Assembly (NCBI GenBank): GCA_012719035.1
Contig: JAAYBD010000039.1
Coordinates: forward strand, 18,640 to 82,639
DNA length: 64,000 nucleotides
Reading direction: 5' to 3'
Source: Clostridiales bacterium
Lineage (GTDB): Bacteria; Bacillota; Clostridia; Oscillospirales; Oscillospiraceae
Shown: piece by piece, positions 44,241 through 52,819 of the stretch
Layout of the letters: every line of letters starts with the position of its first letter
Position numbering within the stretch: the stretch's first letter is position 1
Notes under the pieces: generated by a model
The model's database searches: none
What the model saw: the letters and a program-made list of their open reading frames with translations, nothing else
Told to the model about the DNA's origin: nothing
Translations under genes and position numbers: made by a program

Positions 44241-45278
44241 ATGCACGAGCTTATAAAACCGCAAAAGCTCAAGGTGGGAGACAAAGTTGCAACCGTAAGC
44301 TTATCTTGGGGCGGTGCAGGCGATAAAGAGATACTCTGGCGCTATTATCAGGGCAAAGAACGGCTCGAAAAGGTGTTCGGTCTTGAAGTTGTTGAAATGC
44401 CGAACACCCTAAAGGGAAGCGAATTTGTATATGCGAACCCGCGGGAAAGGGCAAAAGACCTTATGCATGCCTTTTCAGACAGCTCAGTTAAAGCCATAGT
44501 TGCCTGTATAGGCGGAAACGACAGCATAAGAATGCTCCCGTATATCGATTTTGACGTAATCCGGAGCAGCCCAAAAATCTTTACCGGATATTCAGACTCA
44601 ACAGTTACACACTTTATATGTATGAAAGCGGGTATATCCAGCTTCTACGGTCCCGCGCTATTGTCAGACTTTGCGGAAAACATTGAAATGCCGCAGTATA
44701 CGATTGACTCTGTAAAAAGAACCTTTTTCAGCAATGAGGCAATCGGCTCGATTTCAACAAGCCCGATGTGGACAGGCGAATACATTGAATGGCTTCCGGA
44801 AAATAAGGACATATCAAGAAAATTTGTTCTCAATAGCGGATATGACCTTGTTCAGGGCGAGGGCAAGGCTCGGGGCAGGCTGATTGGCGGCTGCGTGGAG
44901 GTTATAAGTTTTCTAAAAGGAACGGCGCTTTTCCCGCAAATCGATTGTTTTGACGATGCGATTCTGTTTCTTGAAACTTCCGAGGAATTTCCACCGCCAT
45001 GGTTTGTCGAGCATGAGCTGCGCTGGTACGGTACAATGGGAATTTTAAACCGTATAAACGGAATAATTTGGGGTAAGCCTATGGGCGAGGTAAATTATAA
45101 CGAATATAAAGAAGTTATAAAAAAAGTACTCAGCGAGTTTAGCTGCGGCGGCATGCCCGTACTTTATAATGCAAGCTTCGGACATAATGAGCCCAAAACG
45201 ATTCTCCCTTACGGCGCTTTGGCTGAAATAGACTGTAATAACATGAGCTTTTCGATTTTGGAAAGCGGAACAGTTTAA
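44241..45278 (+). CDS. S66 family LD-carboxypeptidase / MccF-like peptidase
   Basis: 345 aa. Start at ATG 44241 with AGAAAGGA 9 nt upstream; ATG 44214 abuts the hairpin and lacks a site. Family features: LKVGDKVATVSLSWG at the start, IGGNDSIRMLPYIDFD (catalytic serine loop region GGND-S near residue 104), FTGYSDST, and LETSEE (catalytic Glu region) with a C-terminal GHNEPKTILPYG (His). May cleave LD-peptide links in peptidoglycan or detoxify microcin-like peptidyl-nucleotides. Confidence 0.88.
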   Translation: MHELIKPQKLKVGDKVATVSLSWGGAGDKEILWRYYQGKERLEKVFGLEVVEMPNTLKGSEFVYANPRERAKDLMHAFSDSSVKAIVACIGGNDSIRMLPYIDFDVIRSSPKIFTGYSDSTVTHFICMKAGISSFYGPALLSDFAENIEMPQYTIDSVKRTFFSNEAIGSISTSPMWTGEYIEWLPENKDISRKFVLNSGYDLVQGEGKARGRLIGGCVEVISFLKGTALFPQIDCFDDAILFLETSEEFPPPWFVEHELRWYGTMGILNRINGIIWGKPMGEVNYNEYKEVIKKVLSEFSCGGMPVLYNASFGHNEPKTILPYGALAEIDCNNMSFSILESGTV

Positions 45279-45283
45279 AAAAT

Positions 45284-45322
45284 ATCGGAGCGGACTGCAA
45301 GCCCGCTCCGATGTTTTTTTAT
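45284..45322. terminator. Bidirectional terminator between the S66 peptidase and DUF3048 genes
   Basis: ATCGGAGCGG (45284-45293) pairs with CCGCTCCGAT (45303-45312); TTTTTTTATT follows on +, and an A-rich run precedes it, giving T residues on the minus strand. Confidence 0.85.
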
Positions 45323-45331
45323 TGGTTAAAC

Positions 45332-46393
45332 TTACTGCATTGTGATCTGGCTTTGTGTAGGTACGATTGCGATATAGCTTTTACCAACACCAAGCTCAAG
45401 GGGAGAACCGTCTTCAAGCTCATAGGTAAATGTGCTGCCGGTTCCTGAATGGCTCCATTTTATCGGGACTGTCTTTCCGCCGCATATGAAATGACCGCTG
45501 CCTGTTGCGTTAAGATCAACGGATCTGCGTCCGTCATTGTCGATTATTTTTGTGTCAGCGTAAAGAACGAGAAGGTTTTTAAACTTTACAGCTTCGCCGG
45601 TAGTTCCGTCAATAAGGTCGGAGCCGTACTGGAAGCCCGTATAATATCCGTTATCGGAATGATAAGTAAAGCTGGTGTTTTTAAGTCCCCCGAAGCTGAC
45701 GTTGACGGTGGCGGCGGGTTCTGCTGTGCTTCCCATATCGACACTGTCAGTAAAAACAAGGCCGTAGTCAAAGCTTTCGGTGTGCTTGTTGTCATAGCCA
45801 AATTTGCCCGTATACTCCAAAATTTTATCAGAGGATGTAAACAGACTGTGTTCGACGCCGTATTTCTGGCGAGAGCGATCACGATAGAAAATTTCATTTG
45901 TATGCGCGCCGCGAACGCCGTCAATATTGTTAACACCCTTGGAAGAGATGTCTGCATATGCCTGTTCACTTCCGCCGGCATGTACGTAGATTGCATTGTA
46001 GCTCAAGGCAATTTCTATGTAATAGGGGCGGGAGGAGCGCATACTTCCTATTGCCCCGACTTCGTTGAGGTCGGAGAAAATCGCCTCAAAGCGGGTAATA
46101 TCGCCTTCAGCGAGAACCTCATATAAAATGTCGGCTTTGGAAATGCCGCATTGAGGAAGAGCGTACTTTATATTGTTCAGCATAACGGCATAAGGTCTGT
46201 TTTCGCTAATATCCTCTTCAACAACTTCGCCGGTGAGCGGATTGGTAATTGGTTTGGGAGGGGGAGTCGGATCCGGTGTTGAGTCAGGAGCTGCAACATG
46301 GGGAGGTTCGGGGGATGCCTGGTTGGAACCGATTTTTCCGCAGGCGGGAAGAATCATGAGTAAAGCTAAAAAAAGGGGAAATAATTTTTTCAT
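45332..46393 (-). CDS. DUF3048 (YerB-like) lipoprotein
   Basis: 353 aa. Lipobox with Cys18 (ILPAC), Pro-rich spacer with repeated PDPTPPP-type residues, then DUF3048: RPYAVMLNNIKYALPQCGISKADI, GAIGSMRSSRPYYIEIAL and YVHAGGSEQAY. C-terminal DUF3048_C domain. Function unknown; YerB of Bacillus is the named relative. Ribosome site GGAGGTAA. Confidence 0.88.
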   Translation of the reverse strand: MKKLFPLFLALLMILPACGKIGSNQASPEPPHVAAPDSTPDPTPPPKPITNPLTGEVVEEDISENRPYAVMLNNIKYALPQCGISKADILYEVLAEGDITRFEAIFSDLNEVGAIGSMRSSRPYYIEIALSYNAIYVHAGGSEQAYADISSKGVNNIDGVRGAHTNEIFYRDRSRQKYGVEHSLFTSSDKILEYTGKFGYDNKHTESFDYGLVFTDSVDMGSTAEPAATVNVSFGGLKNTSFTYHSDNGYYTGFQYGSDLIDGTTGEAVKFKNLLVLYADTKIIDNDGRRSVDLNATGSGHFICGGKTVPIKWSHSGTGSTFTYELEDGSPLELGVGKSYIAIVPTQSQITMQ

Positions 46394-46492
46394 ATTAAGT
46401 ATTTACCTCCGGTGAATTCAAAAGCACACATATGTCGATATATGTCTATTTGAGTCAAACTTCAAGCTGTATAATACACTTATTTTATTCTG

Positions 46493-46521
46493 TTGTCAAA
46501 CCCAAGAATGAGTGATAAAAT
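46493..46521 (+). promoter_or_regulatory. Promoter of the TIGR01440 gene
   Basis: TTGTCA (46493-46498), 17-nt spacer, TAAAAT (46516-46521), 50 nt before the chosen start. Confidence 0.65.
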
Positions 46522-46571
46522 ATGTAATGTTATTGGCGCACATAATGACTATTTGCAAGGAAGTACGGACA

Positions 46572-47111
46572 ATGTATGAAGAAATGAAAAACTTGGCAAA
46601 CAGCGCGATGACCGAGCTTATAAGAGATGCCAAACCTCAAAAGGGGCAGATCATAGTCGTCGGCTGCTCATCGAGCGAGATAATCGGTGAAAAAATCGGA
46701 AAATGCTCGACTCCCGAAGCGGCAGCCGCCGTTTTAGAAGGAGTATTAACTGTTATAAAGGAAAACGGACTGTTTCTTGCGGCTCAGTGCTGCGAGCATC
46801 TAAATAGGGCGCTTGTCTTAGAAAGAGAGGCGGCGGAAAAGTTCGGACTTGAAATAGTTGCCGCGGTTCCCAAGCCCAAGGCAGGCGGGTCTTTTGCAGC
46901 AGCCGCATATTCGGCTTTCAGCGACCCTGTTCTTGTTGAACACGTCAAAGCTGTTGCCGGACTTGATATCGGATGCACGCTCATCGGTATGCATCTTAGG
47001 GATGTTGCCGTTCCGCTTCGCCTTAATACTAAAATGATAGGGGAAGCCTTGGTCATCGCTGCACGTACCCGTCCGAAATACATCGGCGGAGTTCGGACGC
47101 AATATGAATGA
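46572..47111 (+). CDS. TIGR01440/DUF436 family protein (YwlG-like)
   Basis: 179 aa from ATG 46572 (site AAGGAAG upstream), matching the usual family length of about 180; the longer frame from 46512 would begin inside the promoter. Core motifs: VVGCSSSEIIGEKIGK, AAQCCEHLNRALV and DIGCTLIGMHLRDVAVPLR. Conserved cysteine and histidine suggest an enzyme, but activity is unknown. Single gene between promoter and terminator. Confidence 0.88.
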   Translation: MYEEMKNLANSAMTELIRDAKPQKGQIIVVGCSSSEIIGEKIGKCSTPEAAAAVLEGVLTVIKENGLFLAAQCCEHLNRALVLEREAAEKFGLEIVAAVPKPKAGGSFAAAAYSAFSDPVLVEHVKAVAGLDIGCTLIGMHLRDVAVPLRLNTKMIGEALVIAARTRPKYIGGVRTQYE

Positions 47112-47125
47112 TCTCAATCCGAAAG

Positions 47126-47160
47126 GCACCCTCCGCAGCACCGGAGGGTGCTAAATTTTT
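47126..47160 (+). terminator. Terminator of the TIGR01440 gene
   Basis: GCACCCTCCG (47126-47135) pairs with CGGAGGGTGC (47142-47151), followed by TAAATTTTT. Confidence 0.83.
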
Positions 47161-47248
47161 AACATAGCATAAAAACGAAAAGCCTCGAAATTGTTAAAAA
47201 ACTCACGAAAAATATTGAAAAAACAGGCTTTTAAATGAAAATAAATAC

Positions 47249-47257
47249 TGTTATAAT
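47249..47257 (+). promoter_or_regulatory. Extended -10 promoter of nfnAB
   Basis: TGTTATAAT: extended TGn motif plus perfect -10 (47252-47257); no good -35 at 17 nt, as expected for an extended -10 promoter. Confidence 0.55.
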
Positions 47258-47308
47258 GTACCTAACATAAAATTGGCGCAAAGCTGGTTTTGTTGGCAGG
47301 AGGTTGCA

Positions 47309-48160
47309 ATGTACAAGATTATAAAGAAAAGGCTCCTTAACGAAGCCGGAACAACTATTGAGATGGTGGTTGAGGCTCCCCTTGTTGCAAGAAAATGTCT
47401 TGCGGGGCAGTTTATTATTTACCGTCTTGATGAATTCGCTGAGCGTGTACCGCTCACTATAGCGGATTATGACAGGGAAGAGGGCACTGTTACGATCATG
47501 TTCCAGCCCGTGGGAAAATCTACGATGATGCTCGGTGAACTAAATGTGGGTGACAGTATTCTCGATTTTGTCGGACCATTGGGAAAGCCGACGGAAATGG
47601 AGGGTCTAAAGCGTGTTGCTGTGGTCGGCGGCGGAGTCGGCTGTGCGATAGCCTATCCCGTTGCAAAGGCCATGCATGCAAAAGGTATTGAGGTTGATAT
47701 GATAGCCGGATTCAGAAGCAAGAATATTGTTATGCTTGAGGACGAGATGAGGGCTAACAGCACCAATCTATATATTACCACAGACGATGGCAGCTACGGC
47801 GAAAAGGGTTTTGTAACCGACAAGCTCAAGGAGCTTATCGAGTCCGGCAGGGATTATGACGAGGTCGTTGCTATCGGGCCTGGAGTCATGATGAAATATA
47901 TAAGTCTCACGACAAAACCGTATGGAATAAAAACAGTCGTGTCTCTTAACCCCATAATGATAGACGGAACGGGTATGTGCGGCGGATGCCGCGTCACCGT
48001 AGGCAATGAGACAAAGTTTGCCTGTGTCGACGGACCCGAATTTGACGGGCATCTTGTCGACTGGGACGAGCTTCTGAGAAAAGGTGCTTTTTATAAGGAC
48101 GAGGAAGCGGATCGAAAAGAGCACGCTTGCCATTTGACCGGAGGTGTACGCAATGCCTAA
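47309..48160 (+). CDS. nfnA: NfnA / SudB-type FAD- and [2Fe-2S]-containing reductase subunit
   Basis: 283 aa. Ferredoxin-NADP reductase-type fold: FAD segment (ERVPLTIADYDRE), NAD(P)-binding loop VAVVGGGVGCAIAYP, and C-terminal [2Fe-2S] motif CGGCRVTVG...FACVDGPEF. Start ATG 47309 with AGGAGG upstream. With the next gene it forms the NADH-dependent reduced ferredoxin:NADP oxidoreductase (electron bifurcating NfnAB) or the related SudAB. Overlaps its partner by 8 nt. Confidence 0.88.
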   Translation: MYKIIKKRLLNEAGTTIEMVVEAPLVARKCLAGQFIIYRLDEFAERVPLTIADYDREEGTVTIMFQPVGKSTMMLGELNVGDSILDFVGPLGKPTEMEGLKRVAVVGGGVGCAIAYPVAKAMHAKGIEVDMIAGFRSKNIVMLEDEMRANSTNLYITTDDGSYGEKGFVTDKLKELIESGRDYDEVVAIGPGVMMKYISLTTKPYGIKTVVSLNPIMIDGTGMCGGCRVTVGNETKFACVDGPEFDGHLVDWDELLRKGAFYKDEEADRKEHACHLTGGVRNA

Positions 48161-49550
48161 TATGTCGCTGAAGAAAAATCCCATGCCCGAGCAGGATCCG
48201 CTTGTGCGAAACAAGAATTTTCTTGAGGTCGCAAAAGGCTATACCGCCGATATGGCGATCGATGAAGCAATGCGCTGCTTAAACTGTAAAAACAAGCCCT
48301 GTGTTTCGGGCTGTCCCGTCAATGTCCGTATACCCGAGTTTATCGAAAAGGTTGCGGAAGGTGATTTTGACGGAGCTTATGAAATAATCACCTCAACGAA
48401 TTCATTGCCTGCGGTCTGCGGAAGAGTATGCCCTCAGGAGAGCCAGTGCGAGGGCAAGTGCGTACGCGGTATAAAGGGTGAGCCGGTCGGAATCGGGCGT
48501 CTTGAGCGCTTTGTTGCCGATTACCACCTTGAAAAAGCCTCAAAGGAAGAAGCAAAAACCGTTGAAATTCCCAAACCAAACGGTCACAAGGTCGCCGTCA
48601 TCGGCTCCGGTCCTGCCGGACTTACCTGCGCCGGAGATCTTGCGCGAATGGGCTATGAAGTCACCATTTTTGAGGCATTCCATAAAGCGGGCGGTGTACT
48701 TGTTTACGGTATTCCGGAATTCCGTCTGCCAAAGGCTATTGTTCAGAATGAAATTGATAATCTTACAGCTATAGGCGTTAAGATCGTGACGAATGCGGTA
48801 ATAGGCAGAGCCATGAGCGTAGACGAACTTTTTGAAGAGGGCTTTGAAGCCGTTTTCATCGGCTCCGGCGCAGGTCTTCCGCAGTTTATGAAAATTCCGG
48901 GAGAAAACCTGCTTGGTGTTTACTCCGCAAATGAGTATTTGACGAGGATAAACCTCATGAAGGCTTATCTGCCCGAATACGACACGCCCATTAAAAAGGC
49001 AAAGCGCGTTGCCGTTGTCGGCGGCGGAAACGTTGCCATGGATGCGGCGCGCTGCGCAAAGCGAATGGGCGCCGAAGAAGTCTATATTGTATACCGGCGC
49101 AGCATGGAGGAGCTTCCCGCAAGAAAAGAGGAGGTTCATCATGCTATGGAGGAAGAGATTATATTCAAACTCCTAAACAATCCCGTTGCAGTGCTCGGTG
49201 ATGAAAACGGACGTGTTAGAGGACTTGAATGTGTTCAGATGGAGCTTGGTGAGCCTGATGAAAGCGGCCGCCGACGCCCGGTGGAAATCAAAGGCTCAAA
49301 TTTCGTTTTGGACGTTGACGCAGTCATTATGTCCATAGGTACGAGCCCGAATCCGCTTATCAAGTCTACAACGGAAGGACTTGAAACAAACAAGAAGGGC
49401 TGTATTGTTGCAAACGAAGACGGTGCAACCAGCCGCGAGGGAGTTTTTGCGGGAGGCGATGCCGTTACAGGTGCGGCAACGGTTATCCTCGCCATGGGAG
49501 CGGGCAAGAAAGCCGCCGAAAGCATCGACGAATACATTAAGAACAAATAA
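48153..49550 (+). CDS. nfnB: NfnB / glutamate synthase small subunit-like oxidoreductase
   Basis: 465 aa. N-terminal cysteines for two [4Fe-4S] clusters (CLNCKNKPCVSGC and CGRVCPQESQCEGKCV), FAD loop VIGSGPAGLTCAG near residue 150, NADPH loop VVGGGNVAMDAAR near residue 288, and C-terminal FAGGDAVTGAATVILAMGAGK. Start ATG 48153 (GGAGGTG just upstream) rather than 48144, which overlaps that site. GltA annotation is common, but the paired NfnA argues for NfnB. Confidence 0.88.
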   Translation: MPNMSLKKNPMPEQDPLVRNKNFLEVAKGYTADMAIDEAMRCLNCKNKPCVSGCPVNVRIPEFIEKVAEGDFDGAYEIITSTNSLPAVCGRVCPQESQCEGKCVRGIKGEPVGIGRLERFVADYHLEKASKEEAKTVEIPKPNGHKVAVIGSGPAGLTCAGDLARMGYEVTIFEAFHKAGGVLVYGIPEFRLPKAIVQNEIDNLTAIGVKIVTNAVIGRAMSVDELFEEGFEAVFIGSGAGLPQFMKIPGENLLGVYSANEYLTRINLMKAYLPEYDTPIKKAKRVAVVGGGNVAMDAARCAKRMGAEEVYIVYRRSMEELPARKEEVHHAMEEEIIFKLLNNPVAVLGDENGRVRGLECVQMELGEPDESGRRRPVEIKGSNFVLDVDAVIMSIGTSPNPLIKSTTEGLETNKKGCIVANEDGATSREGVFAGGDAVTGAATVILAMGAGKKAAESIDEYIKNK

Positions 49551-49553
49551 ATA

Positions 49554-49594
49554 AAAAAATTGCGGAGTTGTTTAAAACAATTCCGCAATTTTTT
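49554..49594. terminator. Bidirectional terminator after nfnAB
   Basis: AAAAAATTGCGGA pairs with TCCGCAATTTTTT with an inner TTGTT/AACAA stem; T runs on both strands. Serves nfnB and the convergent zinc-ribbon gene. Confidence 0.85.
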
Positions 49595-49889
49595 ATCTAT
49601 AATTGTCGTTGATATCATATTCAAAATGTTCTCCGCAGCTCGGGCAGTATCCGCCGTCAGGATTGCTCCAACGGAGAAGCGCAGACGCTTTTCTGCAGTT
49701 AGGGCATTTCAGCTTTATTAATCTTATCAGTAATCCCGCAAAGACAAGAAGGAAAAAGAGAATAAGGACGATAGTCTTGATGTTGATGAGCGCATCGATT
49801 TCAAATAGAAACGGACATGACAGCAAACCGATAAGACCTGCAGCAATCAAAACAATTGCCGCTCTGCTCCACTTTATGGACAGTTTCAT
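49593..49889 (-). CDS. Small membrane protein with C-terminal zinc ribbon
   Basis: 98 aa. Two TM helices (residues about 10-30 and 37-57), then CPNCRKASALL...GYCPSCGEHFEYD, a two-CxxC zinc ribbon in the cytoplasm. Ribosome site AGGAGCAG. No known family recognised. It lies 42 nt downstream of coaX on the same strand and may be co-transcribed. Confidence 0.75.
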   Translation of the reverse strand: MKLSIKWSRAAIVLIAAGLIGLLSCPFLFEIDALINIKTIVLILFFLLVFAGLLIRLIKLKCPNCRKASALLRWSNPDGGYCPSCGEHFEYDINDNYR

Positions 49890-49931
49890 TAAACTGCTCC
49901 TTTCAACACGCCGAATATAAAAGGAAAGAGC

Positions 49932-50705
49932 TTATCCCCGCCTGTTTTTCTTATAAATCAGCCAAAGTCCGCGCATGAGAAGTTCTTTGTCCGTTATCAT
50001 TCCCTCACGCTTACAATAGGGGGCTATGGTATCCGCCCAGTCATCAGTCACAACAACGGAGACAGGTTCGCCCAGTTCGGACTCTATGCGCTCAAGCAAA
50101 CCGTCAATCATCGCAGCGGAGCCGTGAACTATTCCGCTTTGCATGCAAGCGTCCGTACTTTTGCAGATGACCTGAGGAGTCGGAGTTATGCTGACGTTTG
50201 AGAGCAGGGCTGCGCCGCGGGCAAGAGCCTCCTGTGATACCATCGGACCGGGGCAAATTATTCCGCCGATATAGCTTCCCGTTTTATCAAGAATTCCCAT
50301 GGCTATTGCAGTTCCCATCTCGACTATAACACAGGGCATGGGATATTTCGCAATCGCGGCGACGGCGGCGGCAACAAAATCGCCGCCCAATTCGGTCGGG
50401 TCCTCAAGCCTGATGTTCAGCCCCGTTTTTACACCGGGTCCGATTACGAGAGGATTCCGGTTCGTGACGATTTTGACCGCGTCTTTAATGACGGCTGTAA
50501 GAGGGGGGACGACAGAAGAGATGATTGCTCCCTCAACATTCTTTATATCAAAGTCACGCTGTCGGAAAGCAAGTTCCATTAAAACCGCATATTCGTCCGC
50601 TGTGCGGGATTTGTCCGACGACAGGCGTGTTATAAAGAGCGCATTACCATCCTCCATGACGGCAAAAACCACATTAGTATTATTGATATCAATGGTCAAC
50701 AGCAT
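49932..50705 (-). CDS. coaX: Type III pantothenate kinase
   Basis: 257 aa. ASKHA-fold kinase that starts CoA synthesis from pantothenate. N-terminal phosphate loop MLLTIDINNTNVVFAV, then ELGGDFVAAAVAAIAKYP, catalytic region VEMGTAIAMGILDKTGSYIGGIICPG, and VVTDDWADTI at the end. Note D-F-V-A-A-A where many homologues have D-R..N-A. Own promoter upstream on the minus strand. Confidence 0.93.
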   Translation of the reverse strand: MLLTIDINNTNVVFAVMEDGNALFITRLSSDKSRTADEYAVLMELAFRQRDFDIKNVEGAIISSVVPPLTAVIKDAVKIVTNRNPLVIGPGVKTGLNIRLEDPTELGGDFVAAAVAAIAKYPMPCVIVEMGTAIAMGILDKTGSYIGGIICPGPMVSQEALARGAALLSNVSITPTPQVICKSTDACMQSGIVHGSAAMIDGLLERIESELGEPVSVVVTDDWADTIAPYCKREGMITDKELLMRGLWLIYKKNRRG

Positions 50706-50744
50706 ATTATTCGCCTCATTTTAATAGTTATCAATATTATTATT

Positions 50745-50773
50745 ACTTTACCAAAATGTACGGTTTATGTCAA
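50745..50773 (-). promoter_or_regulatory. Promoter of coaX
   Basis: On the minus strand TTGACA (50773-50768), 17-nt spacer, TAAAGT (50750-50745). Confidence 0.7.
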
Positions 50774-50828
50774 ATATACCGGGCGGATGATTAATGCTCA
50801 GTATATTGGGCAGATTATAAAAAAAGTC

Positions 50829-50857
50829 TTGCAAACCCTTGCTATTTATGCTATTAT
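50829..50857 (+). promoter_or_regulatory. Promoter of the rimP-nusA-infB operon
   Basis: TTGCAA (50829-50834), 17-nt spacer, TATTAT (50852-50857). Transcript would start near 50864, with a leader of about 90 nt holding the hairpin at 50888. Confidence 0.65.
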
Positions 50858-50887
50858 TATTTCGTTAGTGACGGCAGAGGCAGTGAT

Positions 50888-50911
50888 GAGTGGGTTCTTC
50901 CCACTCTTTTT
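50888..50911 (+). terminator. rimP leader hairpin with T-tract (probable attenuator)
   Basis: GAGTGGG (50888-50894) pairs with CCCACTC (50900-50906) around TTCTT, followed by TTTTTG. It is positioned in the leader before rimP and 44 nt before its start, so it can stop transcription of the whole operon. The same operon encodes NusA. Confidence 0.7.
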
Positions 50912-50954
50912 GTTGAATAAAAAATTTTTGGAAGAATATGGTAATAGGTGCTGT

Positions 50955-51407
50955 ATGAGTAAAATTGTCGAAATTGTAACCGAGTTTGTGCGTCCGATTG
51001 TAGAGCAGAACGGTTGTGAGCTTTGGGATGTTGAATATGTTTCCGAAGGCGGTCAGTGGTACCTTCGTGTATACATTGACAAATCAGACGGAGTATCTAT
51101 TGACGACTGCGAGAGGATAAGCAGGGCTATCGATCCCATTCTCGATGAGAAGGATCCTATAACAAACAGCTATACTTTTGAGGTTTCTTCGGCAGGTCTT
51201 GAAAGAACACTTAAACAGCCCGCGCATTTTCAGCGATTTTTGGGCGAAAATGTTGAGGTAAAGCTTTATAAACCCGTTGACGGGTCAAAGCTTTATACTG
51301 GAATCCTTTCTGCCTATGATAATGGCAGCGTCACGCTTGACCGCAATGGCGAGTCTGTAACTTTTTCAAAGGAACAGATTGCTAACGTACGCCTTAGATT
51401 GGCTTAA
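50955..51407 (+). CDS. rimP: Ribosome maturation factor RimP
   Basis: 150 aa from ATG 50955, which fits RimP length; the longer frame from 50787 would run through the promoter and leader hairpin. Family pattern: CELWDVEYVSEGGQWYLRVYIDK, ISRAIDPILDE and SYTFEVSSAGLERTLK. Assists 30S subunit assembly. First gene of the operon; nusA follows after 20 nt. Confidence 0.94.
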   Translation: MSKIVEIVTEFVRPIVEQNGCELWDVEYVSEGGQWYLRVYIDKSDGVSIDDCERISRAIDPILDEKDPITNSYTFEVSSAGLERTLKQPAHFQRFLGENVEVKLYKPVDGSKLYTGILSAYDNGSVTLDRNGESVTFSKEQIANVRLRLA

Positions 51408-51427
51408 TTTCGGGAGGAAATGAAATT

Positions 51428-52486
51428 ATGAACGCTGATTTTTTTACAGCATTAGATGATATAGAACGTGAAAAGGGAATTTCCAAGGCATATATGCTGG
51501 AAAAAATAACCCAAGCCTTGCTCGCCGCGTATAAAAAGGACAATCCGGCCTGCATGGACAACGTAGTAATAAACATGGACGAAGAAAAAAAGCGTATAGA
51601 CATGTATCTGCGTATGGAAGTTGTTGAAGAGGTCGAAAATCCGGCTACGCAGATGCTTCTGGAAACAGCATATAACTATTCAAAGCGCGCAAAAGTCGGA
51701 AGCTTTGTTGAAGTCCCGATAGAAACCAAAAAATTCGGACGCATTGCCGCGCAGGCTGCAAAGCAGGTTATAATTCAGGGAATAAGAGAAGCGGAACGCG
51801 GAATTATTTTTGATGAATTTACTTCAAAGGAACAGGAAATCCTCACAGGCATCGTTTCGCGCGTTGAACCCCGCACAGGAAGTGTGTCCATAAAAATCAG
51901 TTCAAATTCCGAATATACTGAGGCAATGCTTTCCCCTAACGAGCAGATAAAGGGCGAAAAACTCGTTGAGGGTCAAATGATAAAAGTATTTGTAGTCGAA
52001 GTCAGGAAGTCCACAAGAGGTCCGCAGGTCCTTATTTCACGTACGCATCCGGGTCTTGTTAAGCGCCTTTTTGAAATAGAGGTTCCTGAAATATTCGATG
52101 GCATAGTCGAAATAAAGAGCATCGCAAGAGAAGCGGGCAGCCGCACTAAAATTGCCGTTTGGTCCAACGACTCCGATATTGACCCTATCGGCGCGTGTGT
52201 CGGCCCCAAGGGCGGCAGAGTAGCAGGGATAGTAGACGAACTTGGCGGAGAGAAAATAGATATCATAAAATACAGCGAGCAGCCCGAGGAGTTCATTGCG
52301 GCGGCTCTGTCTCCGGCCGAGGCCGTTACGGTAACGATGTCTGATGAGGGTAAAAGCTGCCGCGTAATAGTGCCGGACAGCCAGCTATCGCTTGCCATCG
52401 GAAAAGAAGGTCAAAATGTCCGTCTTGCTGCGAAGCTGACCGGATATAAAATTGATATAAAGCCTGAGTCGGAGGATAACGATTAG
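51428..52486 (+). CDS. nusA: Transcription termination/antitermination factor NusA
   Basis: 352 aa. N-terminal RNA-polymerase-binding domain (1-125), S1 domain (about 130-200), then two KH domains (DPIGACVGPKGGRVAGI near residue 255 and LAIGKEGQNVRLAAKLTG near 325). No C-terminal acidic repeats, as usual in Firmicutes. Ribosome site GGGAGGAA. It may regulate its own operon through the leader hairpin before rimP. Confidence 0.95.
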   Translation: MNADFFTALDDIEREKGISKAYMLEKITQALLAAYKKDNPACMDNVVINMDEEKKRIDMYLRMEVVEEVENPATQMLLETAYNYSKRAKVGSFVEVPIETKKFGRIAAQAAKQVIIQGIREAERGIIFDEFTSKEQEILTGIVSRVEPRTGSVSIKISSNSEYTEAMLSPNEQIKGEKLVEGQMIKVFVVEVRKSTRGPQVLISRTHPGLVKRLFEIEVPEIFDGIVEIKSIAREAGSRTKIAVWSNDSDIDPIGACVGPKGGRVAGIVDELGGEKIDIIKYSEQPEEFIAAALSPAEAVTVTMSDEGKSCRVIVPDSQLSLAIGKEGQNVRLAAKLTGYKIDIKPESEDND

Positions 52487-52549
52487 TGATAGAAATTGGC
52501 ATATTGCCATTTAAAATTTGGATTAAACAGTATGAAAGGGGTGGCCGAA

Positions 52550-52819
52550 GTGCCGAAAAAAATACCGATGCGACAGTGTACCGGCTGCCGTGAAATGAAG
52601 CCTAAGCGTGAAATGATCCGTGTTGTGAAATCTCCGCAGGATGAGATATCACTTGATTTTAAGGGCAAGGCACAGGGGAGAGGCGCATATGTCTGCCAGA
52701 ATCTGGATTGTTTGAAAAAGGCTATCAAAAGCAAAGCTTTAGAAAGATCGCTTGAAATTTCAATTCCTGATGAGATATATGCTCAACTGAGCGAGCAGAT
52801 GGAGGCGGGAAATGAATAG
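52550..52819 (+). CDS. ylxR: YlxR family RNA-binding protein (RnpM-like)
   Basis: 89 aa with GTG start at 52550, supported by AAAGGGGTGG 5-6 nt upstream and by the family length of about 90; ATG 52532 is the alternative. Core: IPMRQCTGCREMKPKREMIRVV and KAQGRGAYVC. Binds RNA (RNase P RNA in Bacillus). Overlaps ylxQ by 8 nt. Confidence 0.85.
   Translation: MPKKIPMRQCTGCREMKPKREMIRVVKSPQDEISLDFKGKAQGRGAYVCQNLDCLKKAIKSKALERSLEISIPDEIYAQLSEQMEAGNE

Noticed and set aside
45449..46126. 225-aa open frame on + opposite the DUF3048 gene
   Set aside because: Shadow frame; DUF3048 motifs, lipobox and ribosome site are on the minus strand.
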